From positions 236,746 to 300,745 of the forward strand of contig JACRLG010000024.1 in the NCBI GenBank assembly GCA_016235345.1: a DNA stretch of 64,000 bases. Reading direction: 5' to 3'. The notes below the pieces were generated by a model that was not told the DNA's origin, ran no database searches, and worked only from the letters and a program-made list of their open reading frames with translations. Source of the stretch: Deltaproteobacteria bacterium (GTDB taxonomy: Bacteria > Desulfobacterota > Desulfobacteria > Desulfobacterales > Desulfatibacillaceae). Shown here in pieces: positions 36,170 through 45,517 of the stretch (the stretch's first letter is position 1; each line of letters begins with the position of its first letter). A program made the translations under genes and the position numbers.

Positions 36170-38104
36170 ATGACCCCCAAGACTGACCTGACGAAACGGC
36201 GGTTTTTCGCCGCAACCATTACGGCGGTGATTCTGGCGACGGCGGTCCTTGCAGCCGCGACTCCTGCTCACGCTTTCCCGAATTTCACGCTTTGGGTCGC
36301 GGTCAGGCCCGCAGGGGCCGGAGATATTCTGGTGGACGGAGTTTACACCCCCAGTTATCCATATACATACGTCATGAGCGCCAATGTGGTGCACAACTTC
36401 CGCGCAGTACCCATGCCCCGCGACCCGGCCCTGGTGCTTCCCGGAGAGTTGGACTCCCATTTTTATTTCGACAATGGATGGCGCGGTCCGCTTGGCGGCG
36501 ATAGCTCGATGAACTGGCCCATTAACAGCCACACCATCATGATCGCTGAGTTCAAGTCTCGCCTTGGAATCGCCAAGGGCAGGGTGTGGGATGACGCCAA
36601 CAGGAACGGGATACTCGATGATGGCGAGCCGGGCCTTTCAAACTGGCTGGTTCAATTGCATGACGCCGCCACAGGCGCGGTGGTGAGCCAGGACTATTCA
36701 TACACCGGGGATTGGGGTTACAGCGCGGGCGACTACATGCTGGCCTCCCAGGAGCCCGGCAATTTCTACCTCACCTTCGAGCTGAAACCGGGGTATGTCG
36801 CGGTTGACCGCCATGTCGGAGGCAATAACGAGAAATGGTCGGAGGCTTATCCCAACCCGTACCCCGCAGCCCCGGCTCCCGGACAGGCCCCCCATTCCAG
36901 CGCAGCCTTTTCGCTTCTTTTCGGCGGAAACGACGCCGTCATGAACGCAGGATATTTCAAGTACGCAAAAAACCTTACGCCTGACGCAGCCAAGACCCTT
37001 TCCGAGGAAAACCGCGACACGATCTTTCTGGACGTGCGGGAAGCCGCCGAGGCTAATACTCGCCGGATACCCTGCTTCACGAATTATCCTTTAAATTCCG
37101 GCGTCCTGGCCGCACAAGTGGAAGCTCTCAAGGCCGAAGTGGGCGGCTTTGGCGCCACCATCGTAACGGTTTCCGACGAAGGTTTCCGTTCCACCCTGGC
37201 GGCCAATTTTTTGAGCGAATACGGGTTCACCAATGTTTCCAACATGGTTCCGGGAATGGATGACTGGCGCTGGTACACCTTAGGGCCAGGGCAAGCCTAC
37301 CCGGTATCCAACGCCGGTCTCAATACCGCAGTGCAGGAGGGTACGACCCACACCTTAAACGGTGAGCAGTCGTCCAATTACAACATCTATTCCTATACCT
37401 GGACCCAGGTTTCGGGCCCAACCGTGGTCCTTTCCGAGTACAACACCTTAATGCCCACATTTTTCGCCCCGGCAATAGCAGCCGATGCCAACGCGGTCTT
37501 CCGCCTGCGTGTCGAAGCGGTCTGCTCCCAGGCGCCGGTTGTTACGTCGGACGTCACCATAAATCTCACCGACAACGGCATAGCGGATTATCCCGCAGAC
37601 GTGACGCCCTTTCTCTCCTACAACGGCAGGCCCCTGGGTGTGAAGGTTACAGGCGGAACCATTGTAAGGCTTTCACCGGCCAACCCCGCAATTTACACGG
37701 AAACCGCAGGCAGGCCCGATGGAATGCCCTACGGCATCTTCGACTGGGCGGTGAGAACAAATGAGTTGGGCGGAGAAGCCAAGGTCACCTTCTATTTTCC
37801 TGATCTGCAGTCCTGGTACTATACCTGGGTGAAGTTCGACAAAAATACGCGCCAATGGTCCAATTACGGCGACCACGCTTTGTGGGACTTAACTTTGAAG
37901 CAGCTCACCATAACCGTAGTGGACGGCGGCATAGGGGATGAAGACGACAAGGCCAACTGGATAGTGGAGGACCCGGGCGGACTTGGATTCTACAACGCCG
38001 ACCAACCCGATGATCCCACCCCCGTTGACGAAGACCTTGGGACTTCCCGTGGCGACGACTCCGGCACGGCCAGGGGCTGCTTCATATCCTCGCTCGGTCT
38101 CTGA
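36170..38104 (+). CDS. Secreted multidomain protein: SdrD-B-like, inactive rhodanese-like, PKD-like, choice-of-anchor U domains, C-terminal CFISS
   Basis: 644 residues with a signal peptide (about 10-36, ending AHA). Residues about 140-220 resemble SdrD/SpaA B-type beta-sandwiches (GRVWDDANRNGILDDGEPGL). About 265-370 resembles a rhodanese (FLDVREAAEAN...), but the active-site loop reads SDEGFRS with Ser in place of Cys, so it should be inactive. A PKD/K319-like domain (about 385-470) follows, then a choice-of-anchor U type segment ending DGGIGDEDDKANWIVEDPGG. The protein ends GCFISSLGL. It is probably exported and surface-located. Function unknown. Confidence 0.75.
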   Translation: MTPKTDLTKRRFFAATITAVILATAVLAAATPAHAFPNFTLWVAVRPAGAGDILVDGVYTPSYPYTYVMSANVVHNFRAVPMPRDPALVLPGELDSHFYFDNGWRGPLGGDSSMNWPINSHTIMIAEFKSRLGIAKGRVWDDANRNGILDDGEPGLSNWLVQLHDAATGAVVSQDYSYTGDWGYSAGDYMLASQEPGNFYLTFELKPGYVAVDRHVGGNNEKWSEAYPNPYPAAPAPGQAPHSSAAFSLLFGGNDAVMNAGYFKYAKNLTPDAAKTLSEENRDTIFLDVREAAEANTRRIPCFTNYPLNSGVLAAQVEALKAEVGGFGATIVTVSDEGFRSTLAANFLSEYGFTNVSNMVPGMDDWRWYTLGPGQAYPVSNAGLNTAVQEGTTHTLNGEQSSNYNIYSYTWTQVSGPTVVLSEYNTLMPTFFAPAIAADANAVFRLRVEAVCSQAPVVTSDVTINLTDNGIADYPADVTPFLSYNGRPLGVKVTGGTIVRLSPANPAIYTETAGRPDGMPYGIFDWAVRTNELGGEAKVTFYFPDLQSWYYTWVKFDKNTRQWSNYGDHALWDLTLKQLTITVVDGGIGDEDDKANWIVEDPGGLGFYNADQPDDPTPVDEDLGTSRGDDSGTARGCFISSLGL

Positions 38105-38113
38105 TGCCTTTCA

Positions 38114-38147
38114 GGGAGGGGCCAATCCAGGCCCCTCCCTGTTTTTT
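38114..38147 (+). terminator. Intrinsic terminator
   Basis: A perfect 10-bp stem GGGAGGGGCC / GGCCCCTCCC with loop AATCCA, then TGTTTTTT. It begins 10 bp after the secreted protein stop and overlaps the first codons of the longest possible downstream frame. Confidence 0.9.
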
Positions 38148-38187
38148 CCGGCCTCTTGTCGCCTCAAATCCCATCCCGGCCAGGTTC

Positions 38188-39849
38188 ATGATCCAGGAAC
38201 CCCGCGACCCGCCAAATCCGTCATCCGGCAGATTTCTTCGTTTGATTGCGGCAGCCTGCCTTGTCAGCCCGATTTTTTTCATCTCCGTGTTTTTTTCCAG
38301 CGACATCTTTCTTGAAACCGCTCTCCGGGCCGTGACCCCGTTTGACGGTCTGTTCGCCGATGACGCCCGAAATGTCGGCGGCGGGCTTTCCGGCCCTCAA
38401 AGGGCCAACATGAGGAGGGTTTACCGCGAGCGGCTGGCCGTCCACGCCCTGGTGGCGGCCTGGCCCGGAAGAGTCAAGGCCCCGGTTCTGGCGCTGGTCT
38501 TGAGCGCCTTCTCCCTTTGGGCGGCAAGGAGATTTTTCCGCCCGAAAACCCTACCGGAAAAGGGGGGCTATGGCCGGGCTGCCCTGGTCAGCGCGGGGTT
38601 CCTGTCGGCGGCTTTCTTACTTGCGTCGGGTTTTGCGCTTCCGTTGAAATCTCCACGAATTTTCCCTGCGGCTTCGGCATTTTCAGCCTGGTGCGGGCTG
38701 ATTTTTTTCGTGAATTTTTTTCTGGCCGAAAGGCTGCCTGCTCCGGGCGTCAAAGCATCGCTCCTGCTTTTTTTTACTACAGGCCCAAGCCACTTCATTG
38801 CACCGGCCTTTCACGCAAGGCTTGCCGCAAGCGCCTTTTTCCCGAAAAGCCAGTCAACGGCATCAATCATAAGCGGGGCGGGAAGGGCGGCAGCTTGTTT
38901 ACTGGGCTTCGTCCCGGCGGCCTTCCTGTTTTTTCACCTTGCGGGTCAGCCGGTTTCGCCGGGCGTCACCGGAATCATTCCCCTCACTGATCTTTACGGG
39001 GTCTTCATCAACCCCAAAACCCAAAGCCTTCTGATCACCAGAAAGCATACCTCGCCCGAAAGGCCTAATTTCGCCGTTTCGCTGGAAGAGCCCCTTGCAC
39101 CGGGCGGCCTTTTTCACCTTCCGTCCCTTGAGGTGGAGGACCTTGCGGTCGATCCCGATTCGGGACTCATTTTCCATGTGGACAGGAAGTCCAAAAACCT
39201 TCTGACCATTGATTCGGAAACCCTTAAGGTGACGAGAGCCGCGCCCCTTGCAGCCCCTTTTACGGGAAGCGCCAGGACGGGACTATTGAAAGAGGCGGGA
39301 AGGCTTTTCGTGGCCTGGGAAAATGGCGGATTGAGCGCGGTGGACCTGAAATCGCAGAAGGTGATCAAAAATCTTTCCATGCCCTGCAACCCGAACATGG
39401 CCACGGACGGAAAAAACGGAAGGCTCTACATCCACCTGTATCTTTCGGGACAGGTGATTTCAATGGACGCCAAGACCCTTCAAGTCCTTGCATCCGCCCC
39501 TTCGCCAAAATCGGACGAACGCCCTGTGATTTCGGAAAAGCGGCGCGAGCTTTACATCCCGGACATTGCCAGGGGGCGGATATGGGTCTATTCGATTCCC
39601 GATCTGGCCCTCTTGCGGAAACTTCCGGCGCAGACAGGCGTCCGGGCCCTGGCCTCCGATGATGAAAACGGCATCCTGCTTGCCGCGAGCATCGTAAGCG
39701 GGGACTTGCGCATAATGAACCCGGAAACCGGGCGGGTGCTCTCGTCCTTCCACGTCGGCCCCTACTGCCGCCGCCTGGCCCTGGACCCTCAGCGCCGCCG
39801 CGCCTTCATCACCCTCACCCAAACCGGCCTTTTCATGGTGGATTATTGA
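38188..39849 (+). CDS. Membrane protein with C-terminal beta-propeller (YVTN-like) domain
   Basis: 553 residues from ATG 38188, which has AGG six bases upstream. The frame is open from ATG 38104, but a perfect terminator at 38114-38147 sits inside that extension, so I prefer the inner start. About six membrane segments lie in residues 15-270, some charged and short. From about 275 there are beta-propeller-like repeats of about 42 residues (LYGVFINPKTQSLLIT, VEDLAVDPDSGLIFHV, MATDGKNGRLYIHLY, VRALASDDENGILLAA, CRRLALDPQRRRAFIT). The propeller should face the periplasm. No family is recognised with confidence. Confidence 0.7.
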   Translation: MIQEPRDPPNPSSGRFLRLIAAACLVSPIFFISVFFSSDIFLETALRAVTPFDGLFADDARNVGGGLSGPQRANMRRVYRERLAVHALVAAWPGRVKAPVLALVLSAFSLWAARRFFRPKTLPEKGGYGRAALVSAGFLSAAFLLASGFALPLKSPRIFPAASAFSAWCGLIFFVNFFLAERLPAPGVKASLLLFFTTGPSHFIAPAFHARLAASAFFPKSQSTASIISGAGRAAACLLGFVPAAFLFFHLAGQPVSPGVTGIIPLTDLYGVFINPKTQSLLITRKHTSPERPNFAVSLEEPLAPGGLFHLPSLEVEDLAVDPDSGLIFHVDRKSKNLLTIDSETLKVTRAAPLAAPFTGSARTGLLKEAGRLFVAWENGGLSAVDLKSQKVIKNLSMPCNPNMATDGKNGRLYIHLYLSGQVISMDAKTLQVLASAPSPKSDERPVISEKRRELYIPDIARGRIWVYSIPDLALLRKLPAQTGVRALASDDENGILLAASIVSGDLRIMNPETGRVLSSFHVGPYCRRLALDPQRRRAFITLTQTGLFMVDY

Positions 39850-39946
39850 AGCGGCAATCTCAGAGATTGAAATATTCAACGCATTATATTTTGCTGTTCT
39901 GTTGAGATGTGGTTTTTTACGTCTTTTGAGCTGCCACAAACCCGAC

Positions 39947-40068
39947 AGGCTGGCTAAAAACGATGAAGCGCAAGGAGAGCGAGAAGCCAATGAGGGAGCG
40001 TACTCTTTTGTACGTGACCGAAATTGGCTTTGATGCTCGACACAGCGATTCGCGTTTTTGGACAGCCT
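39947..40068 (-). repeat. Hairpin element copy R7 (AAGCCAAT-stem subtype)
   Basis: A 122-bp copy. The right (L) end CGCGTTTTTGGACAGCCT lies one base from the YchF stop. Stem GAAGCCAATGAGGGAGCGTAC / GTACGTGACCGAAATTGGCTT with loop TCTTTT. It lies between convergent genes, but the tight junction and orientation are with ychF. Confidence 0.85.
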
Positions 40069-40069
40069 G

Positions 40070-41101
40070 TTAAATATTGAAGCGGAAGTGCGCTATGTCT
40101 CCATCTTTAACTTCGTAGGTCTTGCCCTCCAGGCGCACGGTGGCGCGCTTTCTGGCTTCCGCGTAAGAGCCTGCGGAAATCAGGTCGTCGTAGGCCAGAA
40201 CCTCGGCCCTGATGAAGCCACGCTGGATGTCGGAGTGAACCGCGCCTGCGGCCTCAAGGGCGGGTGTGCCGCAGCGGATGGTCCAGGCCCGCACTTCGTC
40301 CTCGCCAACGGTGAAAAAGGACATTAGGCCCAAAAGCTCGTAGGAGCGCCTGATCATGAGGTTCATGGCTGTTTCGGCAAGCCCGTATTCAGAGAGAAAG
40401 GCCGCTGCGTCTTCAGGCTCCATCTGGCTGATTTCCTGCTCCAGCCTGCAACGAACGGCAAGCACCGCTTCCTTTTGGGGGATTTCGCCGAGGTCGGGTA
40501 GAATCGCGTCGGCCTCGTCGTTGTTCACCACGATAAGTAGCGGCTTTGCGGATAAAAAGGCATAGCCGCGCAGCTTGGGGGGCGAGCAAAGGTCCGGGTG
40601 GTGGCGCAGGGCCTGGTCCGCGTTAAGCGCCTCGTGGCAGCGCTTCAAAAGCTCCATCTCCTCCGGGTCGGCCTTTTTTCCCCGCTTGGCCTCGTGTTCC
40701 ATGCGTTCCAGCTTTTTTTCAACGGCGATCAGATCGGTTAAAACCAGCTCGGAATCAAGGTCGGCGATGTCCTTTTTGGGCGCGGGGGGCTCGCCTCCGG
40801 GGGCGGCGAAATTTTTCACCACCATTATAAGGGCGTCTGCGGAACGCACGGCGGTGACGAGGGCCGCCTGGTCCTTTTCCTTGTCGCTCAAGGCGCGGGC
40901 CGGGAGCACGTACTGGATTTTGGCGTAGGTGGTTTTTTTGGGCTTGTACATTTCGGATAGGCGGTCAACCCGCAGGTCGGGCACGTCTGTCACGCCCACC
41001 TGGACCTCGTTTCTGCGGGACTTTGCCTGATCGTTTCTGGTGAGCGCCTCGAAAAGCGTGGTCTTGCCGCTTTGGGCCAGTCCTATGATTCCTATCTGCA
41101 T
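40070..41101 (-). CDS. ychF: YchF/OLA1-family ATPase (Obg-like)
   Basis: 343 residues, slightly shorter than E. coli YchF. The P-loop is GLAQSGKTT (7-15). The usual NKxD specificity motif is replaced by VVNNDEAD, consistent with the ATP preference of this family. A coiled-coil insertion (about 115-165) and the C-terminal TGS domain (RGFIRAEVLAYDDLI...VKDGDIAHFRFNI) are present. YchF binds ribosomes and affects translation and stress responses. It follows the flavoprotein gene by 12 bp on the same strand. The stop codon borders repeat R7. Confidence 0.92.
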   Translation of the reverse strand: MQIGIIGLAQSGKTTLFEALTRNDQAKSRRNEVQVGVTDVPDLRVDRLSEMYKPKKTTYAKIQYVLPARALSDKEKDQAALVTAVRSADALIMVVKNFAAPGGEPPAPKKDIADLDSELVLTDLIAVEKKLERMEHEAKRGKKADPEEMELLKRCHEALNADQALRHHPDLCSPPKLRGYAFLSAKPLLIVVNNDEADAILPDLGEIPQKEAVLAVRCRLEQEISQMEPEDAAAFLSEYGLAETAMNLMIRRSYELLGLMSFFTVGEDEVRAWTIRCGTPALEAAGAVHSDIQRGFIRAEVLAYDDLISAGSYAEARKRATVRLEGKTYEVKDGDIAHFRFNI

Positions 41102-41113
41102 GTTGCGTTCGCC

Positions 41114-41977
41114 TTATTCTTCGGGGTTTTCGGACGAGGCGGGGGGCCTGATCCAAACGCCCGTGTTTTTGAACTTCCGGGTTATGGCCTTCATTTCGTC
41201 TTTATGGGCCAGAAATCTTTCCTTCATGGATGAAAGCCAAGCCTTGTGAGTTAATGCGTCCTCCTCTGTGAGGAAAAGATCGTGGCCGGAGCTTTCTATG
41301 TTGAAGACCGGCTTTCCCGACTCGACGGAAAAGGTTCCGGCGTTTGAGCAGACCATGCAGCGGATTTTTTTATCATCCATGAAACGGAAGGTGTCTCCGC
41401 CGCAAAGGGGGCACACCGGGCCGGTTGCGGGCAGGGCCTCCCCGAAAAGGGCCTTGCCCAGGATTTCGGCTGTCCGCCTGTTTTCTAAAGGGATCAGGAT
41501 TTCGCCCGGAAGCGCGCCGTACATGATGACGCTCGCCTTTACATCCGACATGAAAAGCCGCAGGAAGGAATCGACGTTTAACTTCGAGTATCCTTCCTTG
41601 CCTTCCATACCCGCGATGGCGATGCCTATTGCGGGCTTTTTCCAAAGCTCCCGCCCCCTTTTGTAAAAGCCAAGGCCGCGATCGAGAAGGCGTTTCAAGG
41701 AAGCGTTGGCTCCTAAAACGTAAGTCGGAGCGGCCACTATCCAGGCGTCGGCCTTGGCCATGGCGTCAACCACAAGCGGGAAATCGTCTTTCAGAACGCA
41801 GCCCTCGGCCCTGAAAAGGCACTGGTAGCAACCCAGGCAGGGCTTTATGTCGAAATCGTTCAGGCGCAGAAGCGAAAGCTCGTGGTCAACGCCTGAAAGC
41901 CCCGCGATTTCCTTTATGATTATTTCGCTGTTGCCCAGTTTTCTGGGGGAGGCGATGATGCCCAGAATTTTTTTCAT
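41114..41977 (-). CDS. NADPH-dependent FMN reductase-like / iron-sulfur flavoprotein family protein
   Basis: 287 residues. Residues 1-150 form a flavodoxin-like fold with the FMN phosphate loop SPRKLGNSE, and CLGCYQC plus a nearby C (EGCVLKDDF), as in archaeal and clostridial iron-sulfur flavoproteins. The C-terminal part has two Cys pairs (CPLCGG about 190 and CMVC about 204) that look like a zinc ribbon or rubredoxin-like site. It should be a cytoplasmic electron carrier or reductase. Partner unknown. It is followed by ychF at 12 bp, so they are co-transcribed. Confidence 0.82.
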   Translation of the reverse strand: MKKILGIIASPRKLGNSEIIIKEIAGLSGVDHELSLLRLNDFDIKPCLGCYQCLFRAEGCVLKDDFPLVVDAMAKADAWIVAAPTYVLGANASLKRLLDRGLGFYKRGRELWKKPAIGIAIAGMEGKEGYSKLNVDSFLRLFMSDVKASVIMYGALPGEILIPLENRRTAEILGKALFGEALPATGPVCPLCGGDTFRFMDDKKIRCMVCSNAGTFSVESGKPVFNIESSGHDLFLTEEDALTHKAWLSSMKERFLAHKDEMKAITRKFKNTGVWIRPPASSENPEE

Positions 41978-42402
41978 GTGAATTTTATCCCTTATTACCG
42001 GGAGCGCAATTTATTTCCATTTTTCGTTTTCCAGAAAACGGCGGGGGAGGAAGACCGAAGCATTTCTTCCCTTTGCCGGATTTCTTGAAAAATGGAAAAG
42101 AACCATGCTCCGCTTAATAATGTCGGATTAAAAGAGCTTTCCGCCGGAACCATAAAGAGACGGAAGCGGACAAGCGCCTTTTCTTAACTTGGAAGCACGT
42201 TTCCTATCAAGCGAAAACCAGCGTGAGGGTCAGGTTCATTTTACAAGGCGGGGCCAGCCTCACAGTCATTGCGTGATACCGTCTAACAATGACCTTAAAG
42301 CAGGATTGGAAATGAATACGGGGCGAAGGCTCGGGCGCTCGGGAAAATTGCGGGAAAAGTCTGGCGGGAAAAATTCGGAAAAACGATCATGAGGATGGAA
42401 AA
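41978..42402. other. Intergenic region without recognised genes
   Basis: A 425-bp stretch between the flavoprotein start and the 3' end of tRNA-Ser. Frames at 42189-42392 and nearby lack ribosome sites and any recognised motif. It should contain the flavoprotein promoter; I see no repeats or strong hairpins. Confidence 0.4.
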
Positions 42403-42488
42403 TGGCGGAGGGAGTAGGATTCGAACCCACGGGGCTTTCACCCAACGGTTTTCAAGACCGCCGCCATCGGCCACTCGGCCATCCCTCC
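42403..42488 (-). tRNA. tRNA-Ser (anticodon TGA)
   Basis: On the minus strand GGAGGGA (42488-42482) pairs with TCCCTCC, followed by G and an encoded CCA (42405-42403). The anticodon stem-loop reads GCGGT-CTTGAAA-ACCGT with TGA as anticodon, a long variable arm follows, and GGTTCGAATCC is the T arm. These are class II serine tRNA features. Confidence 0.95.
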
Positions 42489-42962
42489 GCATAGCAGCCT
42501 GTCAAAAAACGCGAATTGCTGTGCCATGCTTCAAAGCCAATTCCGTCACGTACATTAAGTGCTTTTACTCATTGGCTTTTCGCACTCTTTGCGCTTCATC
42601 GTTTTTAGGCAGGCTTCATATCGGGCCTTTTTCAACAGGCTGATGGGGCTGGTTCATAGCATTTCAGAAAGCCGGGGTCAACAGGCCGGAAGCCTCAAAT
42701 CAATATGGGAAGGCTTTTTCCCGATGATTTTCCCCTTTTCTTGACACCTTGCACGAGTCCGGGTTAAAATTGCGGGACTTGTAAAAAGTCCCGGTGTAAA
42801 AGAGCTCCACACAATATATTGAAGTCGGGAAGTCCTGTAACCACGCCATGTAAGGGTATGGGAAACTTCCGGGCTCTTTGCCGGTTCATAAACATTGGTG
42901 ACGGCCAAACCCGCCCGCCCATTAGAAGCCAATTCCAAATTTTTTCACGTAAGGATTCCGCC
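42489..42962. other. Region between tRNA-Ser and pyrG with repeat R8
   Basis: A 474-bp gap holding repeat R8 and its tail (to about 42641). The rest should carry the tRNA promoter (minus strand) and the pyrG promoter (TTGACACC at 42742 is a possible -35 element). A frame open from 42819 is an upstream extension of pyrG and is not supported. Confidence 0.45.
42496..42615 (+). repeat. Hairpin element copy R8 (AAGCCAAT-stem subtype)
   Basis: A 120-bp copy, AGCCTGTCAAAAAACGCG ... CGTTTTTAGGCAGGCT, with stem AAAGCCAATTCCGTCACGTAC / GTGCTTTTACTCATTGGCTTTT. It is the only copy not near a stop codon: its L end lies 7 bp from the 5' end of tRNA-Ser. The preceding bases TAGC match those before R1 and R6. 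The tail TCATATCGGGCCTTTTTCAAC follows. Confidence 0.85.
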
Positions 42963-44609
<1,647 letters not shown>

Positions 44610-44629
44610 AACAGCCAAAGGAGGCCATC

Positions 44630-45220
44630 GTGATTCCGATTTTCATTTTCTTCGTGGTGGTTATAGCCCTGGTCGCCTGGGTTGCGGCCATTTACAACAA
44701 GATGGTCACGGGCCGGAACAAGTTCAAGAACGCCTTTTCCCAGATCGACGTGCAGTTGAAGCGCCGCCACGACCTCATCCCCAATCTCGTGGAAACCGCC
44801 AGGGGCTACATGAAGTTCGAGCAGGAAACCTTAACCGCCGTAACCGAGGCCCGCAACAAGGCGGTGAAGGCTGCGGATGCCGCCTCATCGGACCCCACTG
44901 ACCCGGCCAGCATGCAAAAACTTCTGGGCGCGGAAGGCGCTCTTGCCGGAGCCATGACAAGGTTCATGGCCGTGGTGGAGCAGTACCCGGACTTGAAGGC
45001 CAGCCAGAACATGTCGCAGCTCATGGAAGAACTGGCCTCCACCGAAAACCGGGTGGCCTTCGCCCGTCAGGCCTACAACGACTCGGTCATGACCTACAAC
45101 AATTCCCTGGAGGTCTTTCCCAACGTAATTTTTGCGGGCATGTTCAATTTCGACAAGGCCGTGCTTTACGAGATAGAGGAAGAAAAGGAGCGTATAGCAC
45201 CCAAGGTTTCCTTTTCTTAA
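44630..45220 (+). CDS. LemA family protein
   Basis: 196 residues, GTG start with AAGGAGG nine bases upstream. One N-terminal membrane helix (about 3-22) is followed by a long helical domain with LemA signatures: FSQIDVQLKRRHDLIPNLVE, EQETLTAVTEARNKA and ENRVAFARQAYNDSVMTYN. LemA proteins are membrane-anchored helical bundles often encoded beside HtpX/M48 proteases, as here (M48 gene 297 bp downstream). The stop codon is directly followed by repeat R9, so co-transcription with the protease would pass through the hairpin. Confidence 0.92.
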   Translation: MIPIFIFFVVVIALVAWVAAIYNKMVTGRNKFKNAFSQIDVQLKRRHDLIPNLVETARGYMKFEQETLTAVTEARNKAVKAADAASSDPTDPASMQKLLGAEGALAGAMTRFMAVVEQYPDLKASQNMSQLMEELASTENRVAFARQAYNDSVMTYNNSLEVFPNVIFAGMFNFDKAVLYEIEEEKERIAPKVSFS

Positions 45221-45380
45221 AACCCGTCTAAAAACGCGAATCGCGGTGCCTGGCATCGAAGCCAATTTCAGTCACGTACGAACATTCTGATTCAGCCCAA
45301 GAACTCTGCGATTTCTTGGGCGGGTACGCTCCTTCATTGGCTTCTCGCGCGCCTTGCGCTTCATCGTTTTTATCCAGGCT
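45221..45380 (+). repeat. Hairpin element copy R9 (extended, with nested hairpin)
   Basis: A 160-bp copy starting immediately after the lemA stop, L end first: AACCCGTCTAAAAACGCG ... CGTTTTTATCCAGGCT. Stem GAAGCCAATTT / ATTGGCTTC. The nested hairpin GCCCAAGAA-CTCTGCGAT-TTCTTGGGC matches that of R6 in inverse orientation, as expected from the element orientation. Confidence 0.85.
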
Positions 45381-45517
45381 TTACTTTAAGCGAAATTGGG
45401 TCTAATTCCCCGCTGCTTGCAGTGCGTTGATGGGGCATCCTTTTGTGCAGATACCCCGCAGCTTACTGCTGGGAGCTTCATTTTTGGGGACCGGGTGTCA
45501 GGAGTGGAGAGCCGTTT

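Noticed and set aside
42389..42643. 84-codon frame over tRNA-Ser and repeat R8
   Set aside because: It is made of tRNA antisense and repeat sequence.
42819..42962. Upstream extension of pyrG
   Set aside because: CTP synthase starts at the canonical [13 protein letters not shown]; the extra residues are not family-like.
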